Notes under the pieces: generated by a model
Databases searched by the model: none
What the model saw: the letters and a program-made list of their open reading frames with translations, nothing else
Told to the model about the DNA's origin: nothing
In this document: piece after piece, positions 8,483 through 17,200 of the stretch
Layout of the letters: every line of letters starts with the position of its first letter
How positions within the stretch are numbered: position 1 is the stretch's first letter
Translations under genes and position numbers: made by a program
Origin: Antribacter soli
GTDB taxonomy: Bacteria > Actinomycetota > Actinomycetes > Actinomycetales > Cellulomonadaceae
Assembly (NCBI RefSeq): GCF_021568775.1
Contig: NZ_JAKGSG010000054.1
Coordinates: forward strand, 1 to 64,000
Length of the DNA: 64,000 nucleotides
Direction: 5' to 3'

Positions 8483-8515
8483 GTGTATGTCATGACTGGT
8501 AGTCGTGACATACAC
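8483..8515. promoter_or_regulatory. 15-bp inverted repeat with 3-nt spacer
   Basis: The arms GTGTATGTCATGACT (8483-8497) and AGTCGTGACATACAC (8501-8515) are complementary at 14 of 15 positions around GGT, with a G-T wobble as the one exception. No T-tract follows, so an operator or protein-binding site is as likely as a terminator. It lies 46 bp after the small secreted protein. Confidence 0.7.
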
Positions 8516-8626
8516 CTCACGATTCTGCACAATTCGGCAACGTGGCCCCAGAGCGCTATTCAGACCGCGAGTCGGTACAGCTGCCGATCCGTCGACCGGA
8601 GTGGTCGGTGAGCGGTTGACGGAGAG

Positions 8627-8654
8627 CGGCCCGCCACTGTGAGGTGGCGGGCCG
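8627..8654. terminator. Strong hairpin, probable terminator
   Basis: A perfect 11-bp stem (CGGCCCGCCAC / GTGGCGGGCCG) encloses a 6-nt loop. It lies 17 bp beyond the stop of a minus-strand open frame (8671), which is where a terminator for that frame would sit. It could also serve plus-strand readthrough. It has only a weak T-tail. Confidence 0.55.
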
Positions 8655-9106
8655 TTCGTGGTTCGTGTGGTCAGTCGCGCGGTTCGCGGCCGGTGCTCTC
8701 GCTCTTGCCGGAGCCGGGGCAGGTGCCGCCGCCGGGCTTCTGGTGGGTGTTGATATTCCCGTCGCGGACCCCGCCGCGCTGGTTGAGCGTATGGGCCTGG
8801 ACCAGCGCGCCTATCGTGAGCTGTCCGAGGTGTACTTTGCGACCCGACTTGTTGGGCGATGACCAAGAACCTGTACGACGCGGACGACGTCGCCGCTGTC
8901 CTGCACCAGCGAGTAGAAGCACGCCCCGCAGTCCACCGACCCAGCCTCATCGCCGGCCTCGTCCCCGATGCACTCGGACCCTGCCCGACGGCGTCCGCGA
9001 CGCACCAGACGCCCGCGCCGAACTCATCGAAGATCCTGTCGGCGGTGGCCGGCCCACTTCCAACCGCATCACCGCAGGCCACAGCCACCGGCAGCTGTCG
9101 TACTAG
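8644..9106. other. Conflicting short reading frames, probably mobile-element debris
   Basis: Three readings compete here. On the plus strand, 8644-8862 would encode a 72-residue one-helix protein whose stop overlaps (ATGA) a frame beginning MTKNLYDADDVAAVLHQRVE. That frame seems to shift near 8990 into one ending with GGGRPTSNRITAGHSHRQLS at 9106. On the minus strand, 8671 to about 8862 encodes a peptide ending KPGGGTCPGSGKSESTGREP with even stronger G/C third-position bias and a hairpin just after its stop. No reading has a recognised family or a good ribosome site. I infer decayed integrative-element DNA. Confidence 0.35.
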
Positions 9107-9155
9107 CCGAAGTGGCCAGCCATGGCCCCTGCCGGCGACGACCTATCCTTGCGAG

Positions 9156-11594
9156 ATGTCTGAAGGACGATCCGACGTTCAGGTCAACCTGCGGCCGCTG
9201 CGCTTGCGGGCGATGTTGACGCAGGAAGAGCTCGCCTTCAAGGCAGGCGTCGGGACGCGAACGATCCGGGACATCGAGTCGGGAAGGGCGCGGCCGCAAC
9301 CGAAGACGCTGCGTCTCCTCATCGAAGCTCTTGGCCTGGACGAGGCCGATCGGACGTTGTTGAGCTCGCCGCCCGAAGGGACCCCGCCGGTGCCTCGCGA
9401 GTTGCCGCGGGCGCTGGCGGGGTTCGTCGGCCGAGAACGACATGTGGATGCGCTCTTCACCGCGATCAACGACGGCGCAACTGTCGTCACGGTGCACGGC
9501 ATGGCTGGAGTCGGAAAGACGTCTCTGGTGGTATGGGCTGCACACGCCCTCGCCCCTCGATTTCCAGACGGGCAGCTGTTCGTGGACCTCCACGGGGCCA
9601 CCCACTCTGGAGGGCCACGACCGGGACTGCAGTCGGTGCTGACGCGACTTCTGCGTCGCCTCGGTGTCGGCGATCGGGACTTGCCCGCGGAGGTCGACGA
9701 GATGACGGCTCGATATCGCAGCGTCATCGCAAGTCGCCGTGTGCTTCTGGTGCTCGACAACGCGACCGACGCAGAGCAGGTCGAGGCGCTGCTACCGGGA
9801 ACGCCGGAAAGCCTTGTCGTGGCCACGAGCCGCCGCGACCTGTCGCAGGTAGCGGGCGCGTATCGGTTGCTACTTGACCCGCCGGCGATGCCCGAAGCCG
9901 TTGCGATGCTCGGCGCTGCTGTCACTGACCGGATCACCGTGGAGGAGGCCGCCGCGATCGCGGAGCGCTGCGGACGCCTGCCTCTGGCAATGAGTCTGGC
10001 GGCGGCCCGGCTGCGCAGCCGCCCCAACTGGCAGGCAGAGGATCTCCTGGCACGCCTCGCCGACGATGACCGGCTGCTCTCCGAGCTCGACATGCGACAC
10101 AGCGGCGTCGCGGCGGCGCTGAGCGCCTCGTACCTCGAGCTTGACGCTGAACACCGGCGCATGTTCCGGCGGCTCGGCCTCGTCCCTGGCGACGACGTGG
10201 ACGCCCGCGCCGCCGCAGCACTCTGCGAGGTGACCGAGGAGCAGGCCGTGTGGATGCTGGAGAACTTGGTCGACGTGCACCTTGTGGAGAGCCGTTCTCC
10301 CGGCCGGTACCGGATGCACGATCTGGTGCGGGTGTACGCGATGCAGCTAGCCGGGATGGAGGAGCCCGAAGCCGAACGCGACGAGGCCTTCGTCCGACTG
10401 GTCAACCTCTACCTGCATTTTGCGTACCGAGCGGCGAACCAGGTGTCGCCGACGGAAGCGCGGATCCTGGCCGCGGGGGTGACAGCACACGACCTCGGGC
10501 TGCCCGGCTTCGCCGACAAGGAGAGCGCCATATCGTGGTTCCGGGCCGAACGTACGAATCTGGTGGCCGCGGTGAGTGCGGCCGAGCGCTCGGGACGGCT
10601 CGAGCCGGCCTGGCACCTGGCCACTGCTTTCACCGCGTTCCGACTGATCGACAGAGACCACGAGGAGTACCTCACGATCAACCGGATCGCCTTGGACATC
10701 GCCCGTCGGCTCCACGACGAATCGAAAGAGGCACACACTCTCGCGGACCGGGGTAGGCATCTTCTGGTAGCAGGTCGGTGCCAAGAAGCGGTCAGCTATC
10801 TCGAACGGGCTGCCACGCTCTTTCGGGAACTGGACGACATCACCGCCGCGGCGTTTGCGCTCAGGAACATCGGCATTGCGCACCGTCAGTCTGGGCGGTT
10901 CGCGGAGGCGCTCGACGTCTATCGCTCGGCCCTTGCTCTGGCCGAGGCCGCCTCCGACACGACGGCGATGGTCGTCGTCGGTGCGAACATGGTCGTTCCG
11001 CTGCTGCGACTCGGACGCCTCTCGGACGCCGAGCATTGCCTGTCCGAGACGGAGCAGCTGGTGGATGTCAGCGATCAGTACAACCGCCTCCGCATCGAGA
11101 ACTTCCGAGGGACCGTCCTGCGCGAGCGCGGCGATCCGGCCGCCGCCCTCTTGCTGCACATCGCCTGCCTTGAACGGTGCAGACGGATGGGCTTTCGGGG
11201 CGGGCTGAGCCCGATACTCATCGAGCTCGGAACGGACCTGGTGTGCCTCGACCGAGGTGCCGAGGCCGCTGTTTATCTCAGCCAGGCGGTCGAAGACGCG
11301 GAGGATCTGGGATACCCGTCCCTGGTACGGACTGCGCTGATCGACCTCGGTCGCGCGCTGGCACTCTCGAGCCGGTTCGAGGAGGCGGTCGGCCACTTCG
11401 AGCGGGCGGCAGGCCTCGCGGAGTCCCACGAGGACGCCTACGAGCTCGCCCGGGCCAACCACGGTCTCGCCGATGCCCACCGCAGTCGCGGCGACGCGGA
11501 CGCCGAACGGCAGCATCTGCACCGTGCCGCCCGGGCGTATGCGGACTGCGGCGTGCCCGAGGCGGCGATGATCCATCGAGACCGACCTGCCTGA
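9156..11594 (+). CDS. STAND-type regulator: XRE HTH, NB-ARC ATPase, TPR repeats
   Basis: This 812-residue cytoplasmic protein starts at the ATG at 9156, giving MSEGRSDVQVNLRPLRLRAM and placing the XRE helix-turn-helix (LTQEELAFKAGVGTRTIRDI) at residues 20-60. An NB-ARC ATPase follows, with P-loop GMAGVGKTSL near 114, Walker B RVLLVLDNATD near 194 and a winged-helix part ending MHDLVRVYAM near 390. Eight or so TPR-like repeats occupy about 480-790. This is the AfsR/SARP-like STAND architecture without a BTAD domain. In the family, ligand sensing by the TPRs is coupled to ATP-driven assembly and DNA binding. No obvious operon partner exists. The 3' end is duplicated at 13800. The frame also continues upstream of 9156, but that sequence is not family-like. 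Confidence 0.88.
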   Translation: MSEGRSDVQVNLRPLRLRAMLTQEELAFKAGVGTRTIRDIESGRARPQPKTLRLLIEALGLDEADRTLLSSPPEGTPPVPRELPRALAGFVGRERHVDALFTAINDGATVVTVHGMAGVGKTSLVVWAAHALAPRFPDGQLFVDLHGATHSGGPRPGLQSVLTRLLRRLGVGDRDLPAEVDEMTARYRSVIASRRVLLVLDNATDAEQVEALLPGTPESLVVATSRRDLSQVAGAYRLLLDPPAMPEAVAMLGAAVTDRITVEEAAAIAERCGRLPLAMSLAAARLRSRPNWQAEDLLARLADDDRLLSELDMRHSGVAAALSASYLELDAEHRRMFRRLGLVPGDDVDARAAAALCEVTEEQAVWMLENLVDVHLVESRSPGRYRMHDLVRVYAMQLAGMEEPEAERDEAFVRLVNLYLHFAYRAANQVSPTEARILAAGVTAHDLGLPGFADKESAISWFRAERTNLVAAVSAAERSGRLEPAWHLATAFTAFRLIDRDHEEYLTINRIALDIARRLHDESKEAHTLADRGRHLLVAGRCQEAVSYLERAATLFRELDDITAAAFALRNIGIAHRQSGRFAEALDVYRSALALAEAASDTTAMVVVGANMVVPLLRLGRLSDAEHCLSETEQLVDVSDQYNRLRIENFRGTVLRERGDPAAALLLHIACLERCRRMGFRGGLSPILIELGTDLVCLDRGAEAAVYLSQAVEDAEDLGYPSLVRTALIDLGRALALSSRFEEAVGHFERAAGLAESHEDAYELARANHGLADAHRSRGDADAERQHLHRAARAYADCGVPEAAMIHRDRPA

Positions 11595-11710
11595 CGAAGC
11601 GGTCGTGACCAGGCCTGCGGCCCTGACCCCCAGGACTCCTGCCGCTTCTCTGCCGGTCTCCCGCCTGGTAGATCATGCTTCGCGCCCGAAAGACTGACCT
11701 TTCGCTGATG
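11441..11710 (+). repeat. 270-bp direct repeat, copy 1 (3' end of the STAND gene plus flank)
   Basis: This copy covers the last 51 codons of the STAND gene and 116 bp beyond its stop. It matches 13800-14069 without gaps. About 13 differences by eye (roughly 95% identity) are concentrated in the non-coding part. The copies are 2,359 bp apart in the same orientation and flank the sialidase gene. Confidence 0.95.
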
Positions 11711-11808
11711 ATCTTCCCTACCTACGCTAGGAGACGCGCAATGGCAAGTAGTAACGCCTCCCCACCGAGCCGGCGATCGCGGATGCGAATGTTCTGTGAG
11801 GACGTGTC

Positions 11809-13083
11809 GTGACGCTATCGCGTCGGATGTTTCTCGGTGGAGCGGCCAGTGTCGCCACGCTCGGACTCACGGGAGCGGGGGTGGCGGCACCGCAACGGGC
11901 GTTCGCTCTCGACTCCGACGGGACGGAGAGCAAGATGCTCTTCGGGGATGCGCAGGCGGGAGCCGCGGCCATTCCCAAGGAGGGCGGCAGCGGCAACTAC
12001 CACTCGTGCCGGATCCCCGCGATCTTGGCGATCCCGGGAACGAGCGTCGTCATAGCGGTTGTGGAGGGCCGGCCGGACCACAACGAAGACAAGAGCGGGA
12101 ACTTCAACCTGCTGATGCGCCGGTCGACCGACTCCGGGCTGACCTGGGGCGTCGCGACCACGCTTGCGGGAGCAGGCCTCCAGAGCTGGACGAACCCGAC
12201 GCTGGTCCACGATCGATTGACGGGTCGACTCACCTGCTTCATGCTGCGCCGGCAGCTCGGCGAGCTTTACAACGAGGATCCCGACGTCTACCTCGCGACA
12301 TCGGACGACAACGGTGCCACCTGGACCGCCCCAGTGGCGCGCCCCGACCTGGACAGAGTGGCGGGTGGCAACGACTTCATCGGGCCTGGCAACGGGATCC
12401 AGCGCGCCGACGGCACTCTCGTGGTCCCTGCGCGCGGACGCCTGATCATCAAGGAGCCGGGCGGGGACTGGGCGGGCCATGGTCTTCCCGTCGGGCTGTA
12501 CGTGGACGAGGACGGGAAGCAGCGGTCGCCGTACGGCGAAGGAACCGTCGCGGAGCGTTCGGACGGGCAGCTGATCCTGAACTATCGCGCCTTGGACGCG
12601 GAAGTCAAGTTCAGCGACGCCTACCCCCACACTCGCCGCGTCGCCATCGGAAACCCGGGCGATTGGCAGGTGTTCGGCACGGAGCGCTGGCGCGCCCAGA
12701 TCATCGACCCGGGCGCCCACGCGGCCCAGATCTCCCACTCCATCAACGGCAACCCGTTCCTCATCCACCTCAACTCCGCGAGCCAGCAATACGGCAATCG
12801 CTACCAGATGAAGCTGCGCGCGAGCGCCGACGGCGGTGAGACGTGGCCCGACAAGTACGAGCGATGGCTGAGCGATGACCCGCTGGCGAGCGAAGGGAAT
12901 CAGGTCGGCAACCTGCGTGAGGGCGGTTACTCGGCGCTGACGTCCACCGGAAGCGGCAGCATCCTTGCGCTGGTCGAGGCGCGCAGGGTGCAGGCCAACA
13001 ATCCGACGATCGCCGATTTGAACGACTGGCCCTGCGCTGTGGTGCTGCGCCGCTTCGTGCCGGGCTGGGTCGTACGCGCCTGA
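11809..13083 (+). CDS. Secreted sialidase-like glycosidase (BNR/Asp-box)
   Basis: This 424-residue protein is predicted to be exported by the Tat pathway, since SRRMFLGG lies at residues 4-11 before a hydrophobic stretch and a cleavage site near ...GVAA/AFA. The mature part shows sialidase hallmarks. The RIP motif occurs as SCRIPAI near residue 67. Three Asp boxes follow: STDSGLTWG near 105, TSDDNGATWT near 163 and SADGGETWP near 338. A late Tyr (REGGYSALT near 367) fits the nucleophile position. In the family it releases terminal sialic acids from glycans outside the cell. The start is GTG, with a GAGGAC ribosome site. It lies between two direct repeats, beside transposon scraps, so it was probably acquired or moved as a unit. 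Confidence 0.87.
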   Translation: MTLSRRMFLGGAASVATLGLTGAGVAAPQRAFALDSDGTESKMLFGDAQAGAAAIPKEGGSGNYHSCRIPAILAIPGTSVVIAVVEGRPDHNEDKSGNFNLLMRRSTDSGLTWGVATTLAGAGLQSWTNPTLVHDRLTGRLTCFMLRRQLGELYNEDPDVYLATSDDNGATWTAPVARPDLDRVAGGNDFIGPGNGIQRADGTLVVPARGRLIIKEPGGDWAGHGLPVGLYVDEDGKQRSPYGEGTVAERSDGQLILNYRALDAEVKFSDAYPHTRRVAIGNPGDWQVFGTERWRAQIIDPGAHAAQISHSINGNPFLIHLNSASQQYGNRYQMKLRASADGGETWPDKYERWLSDDPLASEGNQVGNLREGGYSALTSTGSGSILALVEARRVQANNPTIADLNDWPCAVVLRRFVPGWVVRA

Positions 13084-13095
13084 CACAAGTACCAG

Positions 13096-13135
13096 GACGG
13101 GACCGCGTGCTGCGGGCCGGTTGCACGGTCCCGTC
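13096..13135 (+). terminator. Probable terminator after the sialidase gene
   Basis: A perfect 10-bp inverted repeat, GACGGGACCG (13096-13105) and CGGTCCCGTC (13126-13135), lies 13 bp after the sialidase stop with a 20-nt G/C-rich loop. There is no T-tract. Confidence 0.55.
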
Positions 13136-13149
13136 TACGGTCGAGGTCC

Positions 13150-13490
13150 GTTCGGGTGGTCGCCTCGGGCCGCTCGAGGCCCGCGTGGCCGAGCTCGAAG
13201 CGGCGAACCGGCGCCTGGAGGCCGAGAAGCGGACGCTGACGACCGAGCGGGAGATCCTGCGCAAGGCAGCGAAGTGTTTCGCGGGAGATACGACCTGGTG
13301 AGCCGCTTCCAGTTCGTCGCCGAGCATCACCCCACCTACTCGGTGAAGCGGCTGTGTCAGGTCCTCGGCGTCAACCGGTCTCCTACTACAAGTGGCTCAC
13401 CGGCGCTGCCGCCTGACAGGCGCGGGCGGCTGGTGACGCCGTCCTGGCCGACCGGGTCCGCGTGCTGCACCGCCAGGACCCCGAATGTCG
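13150..13490 (+). mobile_element. IS3-family transposase remnant (orfA 3' end and orfB 5' end)
   Basis: The plus strand encodes the coiled-coil end of an IS3 OrfA (LEARVAELEAANRRLEAEKR, then EILRKAAKCFAGDTTW and stop at 13301). The front of OrfB overlaps it (start GTG at 13298, SRFQFVAEHHPTYSVKRLCQ). OrfB then shows a one-base shift near 13378 (the SYYKWL reading changes frame). A stop follows near 13421, and homology ends near 13490 in RVRVLHRQDPECR. The HTH of OrfA and the DDE core of OrfB are missing, so the element is dead. No inverted repeats are visible. Confidence 0.85.
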
Positions 13491-13543
13491 CACAGCGTCG
13501 ACGGGCACAGCACGCACGCGTCGTAGACCGACACAGCAGTCAG
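13487..13543 (-). pseudogene. N-terminal scrap of a PIN-domain (VapC-like) gene
   Basis: The minus strand encodes TAVSVYDACVLCPSTLCDI, the first strand and helix of a PIN-domain RNase. These enzymes have the form V-x-D-A-C-V-L-x-P-x-x-L-R-D, with the first catalytic Asp visible. A possible GTG start lies at 13534. The sequence switches to IS3 DNA near 13487, so only about 18 residues remain. It marks an IS insertion or deletion into a former toxin-like gene. Confidence 0.6.
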
Positions 13544-13614
13544 CCCGTTCGGGATTCTCGCCCGATCCCGGACTCGACCGGCAGCGTGCCGGGAGAGGCT
13601 GACACCGCGGACCG

Positions 13615-13799
13615 GTCCGTGCGTATTCGGCGGCCCGGTAGCCGAGCTGCCGGCGGAACACACGGTTCAAGTGGGACAGGTCGCTGAAGCCATCGTTGCG
13701 AGGTCCGTGGGGGTGATGTGCCCTTGTTCGCGAGCAGGTCCTCGGCGCACAGCCGTGCGCGCAGCCTCATCACGGTCTGGCTGAACGTGGCCGGAGCAG
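13615..13799 (-). pseudogene. C-terminal HTH scrap of an AraC-family regulator
   Basis: Read on the minus strand with two frame changes (near 13730 and 13700), this stretch gives VMRLRARLCAEDLLAN, then KGHITPTDLA, then DGFSDLSHLNRVFRRQLGYR and AAEYART. This is the second helix-turn-helix of an AraC regulator (the GF-D-SHLNRVFRR signature). The front is cut exactly where the second 270-bp repeat begins (13800). It cannot encode a functional protein. Confidence 0.7.
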
Positions 13800-14069
13800 C
13801 GAGCTCGCCCGGGCCAACCACGGTCTCGCCGATGCCCACCGCAGTCGCGGCGACGCGGACGCCGAACGGCAGCATCTTCACGGTGCCGCCCGGGCGTATG
13901 CGGACTGCGGCGTGCCCGAGGCGGCGATGATCCTTCGAGACCGACCTGCCTGACGAAGCGGTCGTGACCAGGCCTGCGGCCCCGACCCCCAGGACTCCTG
14001 CCGCTTTTCTGCCGGTCTCCCGCCTGGTTGATCGTGCCTCGCGCCCGCAAGACTCATCCTGCGCTGATG
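13800..14069 (+). repeat. 270-bp direct repeat, copy 2
   Basis: This copy matches 11441-11710. Its coding part (13801-13953) still reads as the last 50 residues of the STAND protein with only two amino-acid changes and the same stop. It has no start, so it is a truncated gene end. Because its coding part is better conserved than the flank, it may derive from a paralogue rather than a very recent copy. Confidence 0.93.
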
Positions 14070-14267
14070 GGTCACCGTGACCTGCGCAAAGCAGCAAAGT
14101 CGGGATCGACACCGCCGCCCACCAAGGCGCCCAGTGGGTGAACTCCGGAACTGTTCCAGGTGCATACCTGGACGAAACGGGAGGGGTGCGGCAGGGTCCT
14201 GGCCTGGTCGCCCCCAATCTGGGGCGCGGCTTCGTGGTGTTCAGGACCGCGTCGTAGGGACGACTTC
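14070..14267. other. Upstream region of the Rhs locus
   Basis: About 200 bp between the repeat and the first Rhs-locus gene. It should hold the promoter of the locus, but I see no strong -35/-10 pair. The open frame of the next gene extends upstream to 14160 without a ribosome site, so that part is probably not translated. Confidence 0.4.
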
Positions 14268-17200
14268 ATGCGTAGTAGGCAGATCGAAGGCTCCGGCTCG
14301 AACAGGCCCACCAGTTCCGCGCCCCGGCCGCTCGTCGTGCGCGGTGTGGTGCTCGCGCTGCTGGCCAGCGTGCTGACCGGCGCGGTTCCTGCAGCGGGGG
14401 CACCTGCTGGCAAGGTGAACAAGATCGAGTGCGCACCGTCCGCGGCTACACCGGAGGTAGCGCGCGAGATCGCGCTGAAGTGTGGGACCGAGACGGTCGT
14501 GGATGCGCTCACCGACCCTTGGTCGACCACGACGATCCTGCCGGACGGGTACGCGAAGCTCTCGTCGAGCATTGATGCCGTTCGCGCTCCCGACCCGGAC
14601 GACGCGGATGGGGATGGCACCGCATGGCGGCCGGTGGATGCCACATTGCGAGTCGAGCCGGCGGGCCGGCGGATCGTGATGGTGGCGCCGGCAGCCGATC
14701 TGACCTTCTCTGCGGGGGACACCACTGGTTCGGGTTCAGGTGGCCCGCTGGCTTCTTTGACCACCGCGGACGGTCACACGATCACGGTCGACGTACCGTT
14801 CGACCTGCCGGCCCCGGTCGTGGACGTCGCGGCGGGGCAGGTGGTCTACCCGTTGGACGACGGCGTGGACGTGATCATGACCCCGAACTCCGACGGCACG
14901 TCGTTCTCCGAGGTGATCCGGGCAGTCTCGGCCGATGCGCTGCGCGCCGTGCCCGAGCTGGACGCGCTCACGGGAGATGGTCTGGTCTTCCCGGTGACCT
15001 TGTCCGACGGCCTGGACCTCCGGCCGAAGACTGATGGCGGGTTCGATGTGACAGAGGTTGCCACCGCCGAGGTGGTTGCCGAGCTGCCGGCGGCCCGGGC
15101 ATGGGACTCCGCTGCGGATGCAGTGCTGGAGCCTGCCCCGGAGGAGGCGTTGTCCGAATCGGCGGCGTCGATGGCCGAGACGGCCACCTCCGATTCGGAG
15201 GTGCTGGTGGCGCCGGACGGTGAACTGGTCGACGCGGGCGATGTGGCCGAGCGACGGGCCAGCGCGCCGGTAGCCGGGGACGTGATCGAGCCCCTCGGTG
15301 CGGAGCTCGTGACGGGCGCTGACGCGCCTGCGGGTGCAGACGCCGGCGTGGCAGTCACCCTCGGTGCCGAGGCGTTGGCGGGCATGGAGGGGACGATCCA
15401 CATCGACCCGACCACAGGTACGAAAAACCCGGGGGGCAAGGCGGTCATTCAGTCCGCGTTCCCGTCCAGCGTCCATTACAACGACGCCACGTCGTTCCCG
15501 ATCGGGGTGTGCACGGCCACCATCGGCTGCTACCCGACGAACGTGGTGCGGTCGGTGTTCCAGTGGACCGGGTTGACCTCGATCGCGAGCTTGAAGGGTA
15601 GCGATATTCGCGAGGCGACCTTCACTGTTTTCGGCAGCCATTCCTATGCCTGTTCGGCCCGGACCACGGAACTTTATCGGACCGCGGCGATCTCGAGCTC
15701 CACGACGTGGAGCAACTTCACCACGTCGGGCAAGTGGCAGTCCAAGGTTGACGAGAGAAACATCTATCACAAGTCAGTCTGCGGCAACGACCGAGATATC
15801 GCTTGGAACATCTCCTCGGTCGCGAAGTGGGCGGCAGACAACAACTCCGCGCGTATCACGCTGGGCCTCAAGGGCACGTCGACCACAGACGTCTACACGT
15901 GGAAGCGGTACGAGAACCCGCGCCTGGAGATCATCTACAACCGTGCGCCATTGGTGCCGAAGTCGGGCGAGATGAAGCTGGACTACGAGGGCCAGGCGCC
16001 GGAGGCGTGTGTGACGTCGGCGGCGAGCGCACCGTCGTTCCCGACCACGTCGGGGATCGTGATGCGGGGCGTCGCCCGGGACCCGGACTCGTCGCAGGTG
16101 CGCGTCAAGTTCCGTGTGCTGACCTCGGGCGGCACCCAGGTGTACTACACCGACAACTGGTCGTCGACGCAGAAGCCGCCTGCCGCGTTCGAACGGTCGA
16201 TCCCTTCGACAGCGCTGTCGGGTGGGGGCACGTTCCGGTGGCAGATGGCTGTGCAGGACCTGTTGGACGGGTCCGGCGATCGGAACACCACCTGGGACCA
16301 GTCCCCGAACTGCTACTTCAAGGTGGACCTTTACAACCCCGGCAGCCCAACGATCTCCTCGTCGCAGTATCCGGAGGGTGAGATCTCCGGCGGCGTCGGC
16401 GTCAGCGGATCGTTCACTCTGGACTCGCCGTCCTCGGACGTGGTGGCCTACAAGTGGTCGCTGGACTCGGACGGCCTCGGAGAGCCGCCGCTGTCACCGT
16501 CCTCGCCGGGCGGACCTGTAATTGTCGGGCCGCTGGCGATGACTCGGGCAGGGTCGCACGTCCTGTACGCACAGGCAGTCGATTCCTCAAGCCGTACCTC
16601 GGGCACACGCGCGTACCGGTTCACTGTGGACTTCCCGACCACGGCGGCGTACTGGCACATGGACCAGTTCACAGCGATCATCGGCTCAACTGACCTGAAC
16701 ACCGCGGACGCCGGAGCGTTGGCGCACACGTTGCGTCTCTCGTCTGGTGTGGGACGCACTCCGGGGCCGTTCGCGTTGGCCATGGTCCGTGCGGATGATC
16801 AGGCGCTGGTGTTCGACGGAAGTGCGTCGGACATCGCGTTCACGTCGAAGCCGGTGGTGAACGTGTTCGGCTGCGCCTCGGATACCACCGGTCCGGCCGG
16901 TGTGGCGGATGGCAGGACCGAGGACCAGGGCCTGAAGGCGGGCCAGTGCCTGGACCGGACCGGTGAGAGCGGCTACAGCGCGGGGTTCACCGTCTCGGCG
17001 TTCGTCCGGGCCGACGAGGCGGGGAACGTGAACAAGGTCGCCGTCTCGCAGGATGGGCAGACCCACTCGGGGTTCAAGCTGGGCAAGCTCGCCAGCACCC
17101 ACTGCCCCGCTGATGCGGCCGGCGTCAAGCCCGTCACGTGCTGGGGGTTCTGGACCTACGACACTGACGGCGGTGGATCGCTGGGCTTGCGGGCGTACTC

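Noticed and set aside
8859-9155. Extending the STAND protein upstream to 8859
   Set aside because: The frame is open, but the extra 99 residues are not family-like. The HTH begins directly after ATG 9156, and the extension overlaps decayed frames.
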